The notes beneath the pieces were generated by a model, which searched no databases, was not told the DNA's origin, and saw nothing but the letters and a program-made list of their open reading frames with translations. From the NCBI GenBank assembly GCA_002702945.1, contig PADF01000071.1, forward strand, positions 1 through 9,601: a stretch of 9,601 nt of DNA, given 5' to 3'. Origin of the DNA: Methanobacteriota archaeon (GTDB lineage Archaea; Thermoplasmatota; Poseidoniia; Poseidoniales; Poseidoniaceae). The translations under genes were made by a program, and so were the position numbers. The number at the start of each line of letters is the position of its first letter. Within the stretch, counting starts at the first letter, position 1. Below, one piece after another: positions 5,586 through 9,601 of this stretch.

Positions 5586-7609
5586 TCTTCCACCTCCGTC
5601 AATAGCCGCGATGCTGCGGCAGTCATTCTATACCATCGAGTTCTACCTTCTTTACGTACAGAAAGGAATCCATGACGTCTTAAATCATTGAAAATCTGAG
5701 ACAACCTAGAACGTCCAACTTGTAATCTTGCTTGTAAGGCATTATCACTTGGAGAAATATTGCGAGTTGCAGCTGCTGTTAATACTACGATATCTGTATC
5801 TGAAACTTCTTTGAGACGTTCAGGTCTTAGAGGGTAATCTGGATCCCAACGAGGAGAACGAAAAGATGTCAGCCCTCTTACTATATCTTGAGGCAATACA
5901 TTGGGGGCGGAATCAGATTTATGAATGCGTTCATAAGTATTTGAAACGGTAGATTCAGAACCGGGTTCAACCCAAAGATCTGCTCCTTCAGAAGTTATAT
6001 CAGGAGGACGGGAAGACATGTCATCTACAGGTAACTGATGAGATATCCGATCATCAAGTGAATTTGTATCAAATGATTCAACGAATGAAGGAGGAGATTT
6101 CTTCGAAGAATTTGGATCTATAATCTTGGGAATAGGCAGTGGATCTATGCCCATAATCTGAGATGTAGGGGGATTCGGTGGAAGATTAGCTGATATCTGG
6201 GCTTTCATCTCTTTACTTCTTTCAGCAACAGAGAATAAGCCCCCTCTTTTTGGCGGGGGCAAGGGTTCCGCAATGGGATCATTAATTTTAGTATAAGTAA
6301 TGGGTAAATCGTCTTCAATTAATGAGGGAGATTCTATTTCAGGATTGATTTCTAAGGAGTCGTCTAAACCAGAAACTGACTCAGTATGAAGAGGTAATGA
6401 ATTATACTCTTCTAACCCCTCATTATCACTCTTTTCCCAAGCAGCAAAAGGCTCTATTTGTGCAGGTTCATCTTCAATATCGAGATACAATGGATCTCCC
6501 TCAAAATCGTCAATACCTCCACGTGATGCGAAATGAACACCCTCATCATCCCATCCTACTCCACTTTCCATTGAATCATCGTCATCTAACATTAGAGAGT
6601 CTACAATGGGTTCAAAATATGTTTTTTGAGCCGGTTTTGTTTCTTCAGAAGAAACGGTCTCTATTATTGAACCTTGAAGCCATGCATCATATTCATCCTC
6701 ATGTTTTACTGGCGAAGGAAGGTTAGGAGAAGGGAAAATAGGACGTGAAACTTCTGGAGAAGGTATGGTCTGAGGAGTTGCGGAAAACATCTCACGTGCA
6801 GGAGATTCAGATTCAGATATTTCAGGGAAAGTAGATACATCAACAGATAGAAATTCTGGAGAGCTTTCTTTCTCAGGATGCTGAAGGAAGCGAAGATAAT
6901 GACTAAGTTGACGAATTATTACTGTAGGATTACCTCGAGAAAATGATTCAAGTTTAGTTAATTCACTTGGATTAGTAACTATAGTTTCATGAGAAACAGA
7001 CCCCATCCTGTTATCGATTAATTGACGGATTTGTGCTTGATTAAGTGCATTGAGGGAATGTATTTTATCAAACGATTGATGAAGAGAATTATCCCATCCC
7101 TCCATTTGTTTAGGAGTTACAGCAAACACAACCATTGCACGCATTCTTTTCAGTACTGGGAGTAATGACTTGATTAGAATCTGCAATTCTTCGGAACCAG
7201 GCGTATTATAATCGAATGCAATCAATGGAAGAGGGCCTTGAAGACCATTGAGGTGTTTTGTTAACTCATCAGCAACCGCATGTGGAGTTGGAGGGACTTT
7301 GAATACCTTGGTAAATGCCACTAAAGCTTCATCTAAGAAACGAGATGTAGGATCAGAAGTTGGCCAAATTGAACCTATGTGCCTTGAATCATTTTCAGAG
7401 AGACATTGCAAGAGGCTAGTTCGACCTGACCCTGATTCGCCTACAATCAAATGTATACCAGATGTACCATTAATCATCTGAGAGGCTAGAGGAGTCACAA
7501 TCGATTCCCTGCCCACTAAGTGAGTTTTACTCTCATGCTCTAGAGGAAGCTGAGTAAATGGATTTCCCCGTACATAGGGGCCACTAGGTAAGTACTCAGT
7601 ACCAGACAT
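5582..7609 (-). CDS. Degenerate AAA-type ATPase with disordered linker and C-terminal winged helix
   Basis: I start this 675-residue protein at ATG 7609. A GTG at 7645 would add 12 residues but runs through a TATA box. The N-terminus resembles Orc-like or AAA_16-type ATPases: NPFTQLP, then LVGRE (31-35), then a P-loop GESGSGRT (57-64) with Arg in place of the catalytic Lys. The Walker B-like strand PLIAFDYN (128-135) has Tyr where Glu is expected, and a sensor-1-like VVFAVTP lies at 160-166. Residues from about 245 to 575 are acidic and proline/serine-rich, probably disordered. The last 90 residues form a winged helix (ISPSDNALQARLQVGRSRLS, then QIFNDLRRHGFLSVRKEG, then RTRWYRMT). Nucleotide binding without hydrolysis and DNA binding are inferred. 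The specific function is not known. Confidence 0.8.
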   Translation of the reverse strand: MSGTEYLPSGPYVRGNPFTQLPLEHESKTHLVGRESIVTPLASQMINGTSGIHLIVGESGSGRTSLLQCLSENDSRHIGSIWPTSDPTSRFLDEALVAFTKVFKVPPTPHAVADELTKHLNGLQGPLPLIAFDYNTPGSEELQILIKSLLPVLKRMRAMVVFAVTPKQMEGWDNSLHQSFDKIHSLNALNQAQIRQLIDNRMGSVSHETIVTNPSELTKLESFSRGNPTVIIRQLSHYLRFLQHPEKESSPEFLSVDVSTFPEISESESPAREMFSATPQTIPSPEVSRPIFPSPNLPSPVKHEDEYDAWLQGSIIETVSSEETKPAQKTYFEPIVDSLMLDDDDSMESGVGWDDEGVHFASRGGIDDFEGDPLYLDIEDEPAQIEPFAAWEKSDNEGLEEYNSLPLHTESVSGLDDSLEINPEIESPSLIEDDLPITYTKINDPIAEPLPPPKRGGLFSVAERSKEMKAQISANLPPNPPTSQIMGIDPLPIPKIIDPNSSKKSPPSFVESFDTNSLDDRISHQLPVDDMSSRPPDITSEGADLWVEPGSESTVSNTYERIHKSDSAPNVLPQDIVRGLTSFRSPRWDPDYPLRPERLKEVSDTDIVVLTAAATRNISPSDNALQARLQVGRSRLSQIFNDLRRHGFLSVRKEGRTRWYRMTAAASRLLTEVEE
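5591..5597 (-). promoter_or_regulatory. Strong Shine-Dalgarno site for the beta-propeller gene
   Basis: On the minus strand the bases read GGAGGTG, essentially full complementarity to the archaeal 16S rRNA tail, with 5 nt before ATG 5585. The site lies within the last codons of the upstream gene. It supports translation of the second gene from a polycistronic mRNA and fixes its start. Confidence 0.75.
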
Positions 7610-7630
7610 CAGAATCGCATCAAGGTCAAG

Positions 7631-7638
7631 ATATAAAT
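7631..7638 (-). promoter_or_regulatory. TATA box of the three-gene minus-strand operon
   Basis: The minus strand reads ATTTATAT here. Its centre lies about 26 bp upstream of ATG 7609, the spacing expected if transcription starts at or next to the start codon. This implies a leaderless mRNA for the first gene. It is also the reason to prefer ATG 7609 over GTG 7645, whose coding sequence would span the box. Confidence 0.65.
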
Positions 7639-7640
7639 AA

Positions 7641-7657
7641 TTCACACAAATTCACAC
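7641..7657 (-). repeat. Paired GTGTGAA direct repeat directly upstream of the operon TATA box
   Basis: GTGTGAA occurs on the minus strand at 7647-7641 and again at 7657-7651, exactly 10 bp apart, one helical turn. The pair ends 2 bp before the TATA box, where the BRE/TFB or an activator/repressor would bind. It is a candidate operator, perhaps for the winged-helix protein encoded by the operon. Confidence 0.45.
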
Positions 7658-7854
7658 TTATTTTTTGACTTTTGAAGGCATTACTAATCTCGCCAAATAT
7701 AAAATGATGGAACTGCAAGGAAACTTATGAAAGAGAAATAACACATACTAACGCATATTAACGCATTTATTGAATACGTTAAATGCGTGAATTAGGTATT
7801 TTTTAGACAAATAACTGATTTTTTTCAGAGATAACAACAAAATTCTTGCACTCA
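7658..7854. other. AT-rich intergenic region with phased and inverted repeats
   Basis: No convincing gene is visible on either strand. There are only very short open frames, such as a 29-codon minus-strand frame around 7803-7892. No tRNA-like or other structured RNA pattern was recognised. The main structure is the repeat cluster at 7749-7788. A short CTGA-T6-TCAG hairpin near 7815-7828 is too weak to call a terminator. Confidence 0.5.
7749..7788. repeat. Tandem 10-bp repeat plus inverted copy (operator-like)
   Basis: TAACGCATAT (7749-7758) is followed at once by TAACGCATTT (7759-7768). An inverted copy follows: ACGCATTTA at 7761-7769 pairs perfectly with TAAATGCGT at 7780-7788 across a 10-nt spacer. 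The 10-bp phase and the two-turn distance between the inverted arms suit a dimeric or cooperative DNA-binding protein. It lies about 140 bp upstream of the operon start codon at 7609. Confidence 0.5.
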
Positions 7855-7932
7855 CTAATCAACCATAATGACATTAAATCCATCGCCATCATATCTACGC
7901 GACACGATATAAACTTGGACTAGAATAATCAC
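7855..7932 (-). other. Short open frame overlapping the small membrane gene; possible -1 frameshift extension
   Basis: A GTG at 7932-7930 overlaps the stop of the 44-codon membrane gene (GTGA) and opens a 25-codon frame that ends at TAG 7857-7855, giving a protein-like ending SRRYDGDGFNVIMVD. The same frame is reached from the membrane gene by a -1 shift at its T8 run, which would give a fused product of about 69 residues. Whether it is a separate peptide, a frameshift extension or chance cannot be decided from the sequence alone. Confidence 0.3.
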
Positions 7933-8063
7933 ATGCCTAAGAAAAAAAACATTACCATAACTGCAACAACTACGATTAGAATTATCTGAGTAACTAATTT
8001 AGGCTCATCTTTCTCACTTTGAGCCATATCGTTCCAGTCTTCTTCCATGATATGAATACTCAT
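7929..8063 (-). CDS. Small single-span membrane protein (44 aa)
   Basis: ATG 8063-8061 opens a 44-codon frame ending at TGA 7931-7929. A second ATG at 8048 would give 39 residues starting MEEDWNDMAQ. The product has an acidic, hydrophilic N-terminal half (MEEDWNDMAQSEKDEPK) and one strongly hydrophobic helix (LVTQIILIVVVAVMVMFFFLGM) that ends at the C-terminus, so it would be a tail-anchored protein with its charged part in the cytoplasm. I do not recognise a family. It has some resemblance in size and layout to small translocon subunits, but no motif supports that. The coding strand carries a T8 run (bases 7942-7949) inside the helix. The gene is divergent from the HMG-CoA reductase, with a shared TATA-like region near 8110-8119. 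Confidence 0.55.
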   Translation of the reverse strand: MSIHIMEEDWNDMAQSEKDEPKLVTQIILIVVVAVMVMFFFLGM

Positions 8064-8109
8064 AGACACTATTTGTCAAAAATGTTCGTTTTTTGAAACT
8101 AGAATCGTC

Positions 8110-8119
8110 GATTATAAGA
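8110..8119. promoter_or_regulatory. Near-palindromic TATA-like element between divergent genes
   Basis: The bases gattataaga contain a TATA-like core readable on both strands (TTATAA). On the plus strand it could direct initiation near 8142, giving an mRNA leader of about 40 nt for the HMG-CoA reductase. On the minus strand it could direct initiation near 8088, giving a 25-nt leader for the small membrane gene. This is a visual match only. Confidence 0.35.
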
Positions 8120-8182
8120 GTATGAAAAATAACAAGGGACATATCCAAGTCACCCCACGCATCACATGAATGGGGCAGTTCA

Positions 8183-9472
8183 ATGGATAGTCGAATTAGT
8201 GGATTCTACTCACTTTCAATGGAAGAAAGGCATCAAGCAATAGCTAATGCTCTCTCTCTGAGTCCAGAACATTTTCATCCTTGGATCAATCCCGAATCGT
8301 TAGACCAAGATACTGCAAATAGGATGATTGAGAATGTAGTAGGGCAGTTGTCGTTACCTGTAGGAATCGGGATGAACTTCTTGATAGATGACGAATCCAA
8401 ATTTATTCCATTCTGCGTCGAAGAATCTAGTATTGTTGCTGCAGCCAGCAATATAGCAAAAAGGGCATACAAATGTGGAGGATTCACCACAAATGTTGAT
8501 CCTCCACTAATGATTGGGCAACTGCAAATACTCGATATTGACGATATAAGCAGCGCAATTCAATCTATTGAAGAAAAGAAAAAGGAATTAATGGAAAAAT
8601 GCAATGACATTGAGTCAACAATGATTCGATTGGGTGGTGGATGCAAAGATATCGAGTGTAGAGTTATAGAAACTGAATCTCAAACAATGTTAGTTGTACA
8701 CTTGATTGTAGATACAAGAGATGCAATGGGAGCAAATGCAGTTAATACGATGGCAGAAAGAGTGGCGCCATGGTTAGAAAATATTACCGGAGGCAGAGTT
8801 TTACTCAGAATCCTATCTAATTTGGCAACAAAAAGACTTGCAAGAGCTTCAGTAAAATTATCTCCTCAAGCAATTTCCACTAATGGAAATGAGTCAGAAG
8901 GTACCGAAATAATCAACGATATCATACTTGCCTACCATTTTGCAGATGCAGATCCTTGGAGAGCAGCAACACACAATAAAGGGATTATGAATGCAATATC
9001 ACCAATTGGATTAGCTTGTGGACAAGATTGGAGAGCTATTGAAGCAGGAGCCCATGCGTATGCTGCAATTACTGGAAGATATCGCTCGATGACTCGCTGG
9101 TGGGTTGATGAACAAGGATGGATTAATGGATCTATCGAGATTCCTATCGCTGTTGGGATTGTAGGGGGAGCATCAAAGATACATCCTGTAGCTCGTTTAA
9201 ATCTTGAATTAACAAAATCAAATTCTGCACAGGAATTAGCTGGACTAATGGTATGCGCAGGACTTGCTCAAAACCTAGGAGCGATGAGGGCTCTTGCCAC
9301 AAAAGGTATCCAAGAAGGACATATGAGACTACATTTGAGGAATATGGTGATGAGTGCTGGAGCAACAGCCGATGAAGTAGACGAGGTAGCAAATGCTGTA
9401 CGTAAAGATGGAGGAAACATTACTCAATCTCTAGTAGATGCAAAATTAGAACAATATCGCAATCAATCTTGA
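8183..9472 (+). CDS. mvaA: HMG-CoA reductase, class II (bacterial-type)
   Basis: This enzyme interconverts HMG-CoA and mevalonate with NAD(P)H. In an archaeon it commits carbon to isoprenoid lipids. The 429 residues align along nearly the whole length with the Pseudomonas mevalonii class II enzyme as I remember it: the ENVxG motif (50-54), VEESSIVAAAS (79-89), the cofactor motif DAMGAN (180-185), RAATHNKGIMN (260-270), DWRAIEAGAHAYA (282-294), GLAQNLGAMRALAT (360-373) and GHMRLHLRN (379-387). The expected catalytic residues are present as E81, K266, D282 and H380. The usual Pro after the catalytic Glu is Ser (EESS). No membrane anchor is present, as in other class II enzymes. ATG 8183 gives the N-terminus typical of the class. 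It is monocistronic here and converges with the right-edge gene with a 10-bp overlap. Confidence 0.95.
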   Translation: MDSRISGFYSLSMEERHQAIANALSLSPEHFHPWINPESLDQDTANRMIENVVGQLSLPVGIGMNFLIDDESKFIPFCVEESSIVAAASNIAKRAYKCGGFTTNVDPPLMIGQLQILDIDDISSAIQSIEEKKKELMEKCNDIESTMIRLGGGCKDIECRVIETESQTMLVVHLIVDTRDAMGANAVNTMAERVAPWLENITGGRVLLRILSNLATKRLARASVKLSPQAISTNGNESEGTEIINDIILAYHFADADPWRAATHNKGIMNAISPIGLACGQDWRAIEAGAHAYAAITGRYRSMTRWWVDEQGWINGSIEIPIAVGIVGGASKIHPVARLNLELTKSNSAQELAGLMVCAGLAQNLGAMRALATKGIQEGHMRLHLRNMVMSAGATADEVDEVANAVRKDGGNITQSLVDAKLEQYRNQS

Positions 9473-9601
9473 TCTTCGATATCCTCTTCTGTACCATCAG
9501 AATCAGGAATTACGTCCATATCGCCTACTTGAGGGTCTAATTCTCGAATAGAATCAACCAATGATTGTGACGAAATACCATTTTCTTCAGCCTGTTTCCT
9601 A
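9463..9601 (-). CDS. C-terminal end of an unidentified protein with acidic tail (partial, runs off right edge)
   Basis: A minus-strand frame enters from the right edge and ends at TGA 9465-9463. The 45 visible residues begin RKQAEENGISSQSLVDSIRE and finish in a strongly acidic tail rich in Asp and Glu (DSDGTEEDIEDQD). The ENGISSQSLVDSI part looks helical. Codon use and composition resemble the neighbouring genes. The family cannot be identified from the tail. The end overlaps the HMG-CoA reductase stop region by 10 bp, so there is no terminator between the convergent genes. Confidence 0.65.
   Translation of the reverse strand, partial: RKQAEENGISSQSLVDSIRELDPQVGDMDVIPDSDGTEEDIEDQD

Noticed and set aside
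5393..6726. Plus-strand open frames within 5393-5675 and 6397-6726
   Set aside because: They lie opposite well-supported minus-strand genes and have biased composition (His- or Leu-rich) typical of antisense shadow frames.
7610..7645. GTG 7645 as the start of the ATPase/winged-helix gene
   Set aside because: The extra 12 codons run across a well-placed TATA box. ATG 7609 fits a leaderless transcript.
7815..7828. CTGA-T6-TCAG hairpin as a terminator
   Set aside because: The stem is only 4 bp. No plus-strand gene ends upstream of it, and on the minus strand it is followed by no clear U-run.
7658..7854. Replication origin next to cdc6
   Set aside because: The region is AT-rich with repeats, but it is over 5 kb from cdc6 and I see no recognisable origin recognition box. 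The evidence does not support a call.
7803..7892. 29-codon minus-strand open frame starting MMAMDLMS
   Set aside because: It is short, has no ribosome site, and overlaps the better protein-like frame that ends at 7855.

Overview
The window looks like archaeal chromosome, most likely from an uncultured marine euryarchaeon of the Marine Group II/III type (Poseidoniales-like, Thermoplasmata-related). This assignment rests on the gene content: an Orc1/Cdc6 initiator, ribosomal protein S6e, translation factor aIF2-gamma, a PIN-domain ribonuclease, a DUF357 protein and a bacterial-type (class II) HMG-CoA reductase. The DNA is moderately AT-rich, has TATA-type promoter signals, and is tightly packed. 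It is an inference from remembered families, not a database match. No rRNA, tRNA, CRISPR array or insertion sequence was seen.

Layout. Positions 1-896 (minus) hold the N-terminal part of an unrecognised multi-pass membrane protein that runs off the left edge. It is divergent from and almost touching the plus-strand information-processing cluster: orc1/cdc6 (902-2083), rps6e (2151-2645), aIF2-gamma (2664-3899) and a PIN ribonuclease (3880-4263). S6e, aIF2-gamma and a PIN nuclease are a recurrent archaeal translation/ribosome-maturation neighbourhood. Converging on it with no gap is a minus-strand operon read from 7609 down to 4264. It encodes a degenerate AAA-type ATPase with a long disordered linker and a C-terminal winged helix, then a beta-propeller-like protein with a helical tail, then a DUF357 protein. 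The three genes are joined by ATGA and TAATG overlaps, and the two downstream genes have strong Shine-Dalgarno sites. The lead gene has a TATA box placed for a leaderless transcript.

Positions 7646-8182 are mostly intergenic. They contain 10-bp-phased repeats, an inverted repeat, and a small single-span membrane protein (7929-8063, minus) that may extend by a frameshift at a T8 run. Positions 8183-9472 (plus) encode a complete class II HMG-CoA reductase for the mevalonate/isoprenoid lipid pathway. A minus-strand gene with an acidic C-terminus enters from the right edge and overlaps the HMG-CoA reductase end by 10 bp.

The points most worth a second look are: aIF2-gamma, the factor that delivers initiator tRNA, has no in-frame ATG, GTG or TTG before its P-loop and seems to start at a non-standard codon; its zinc knuckle has lost most of its cysteines; and the three-gene operon around the degenerate ATPase has no obvious known function.
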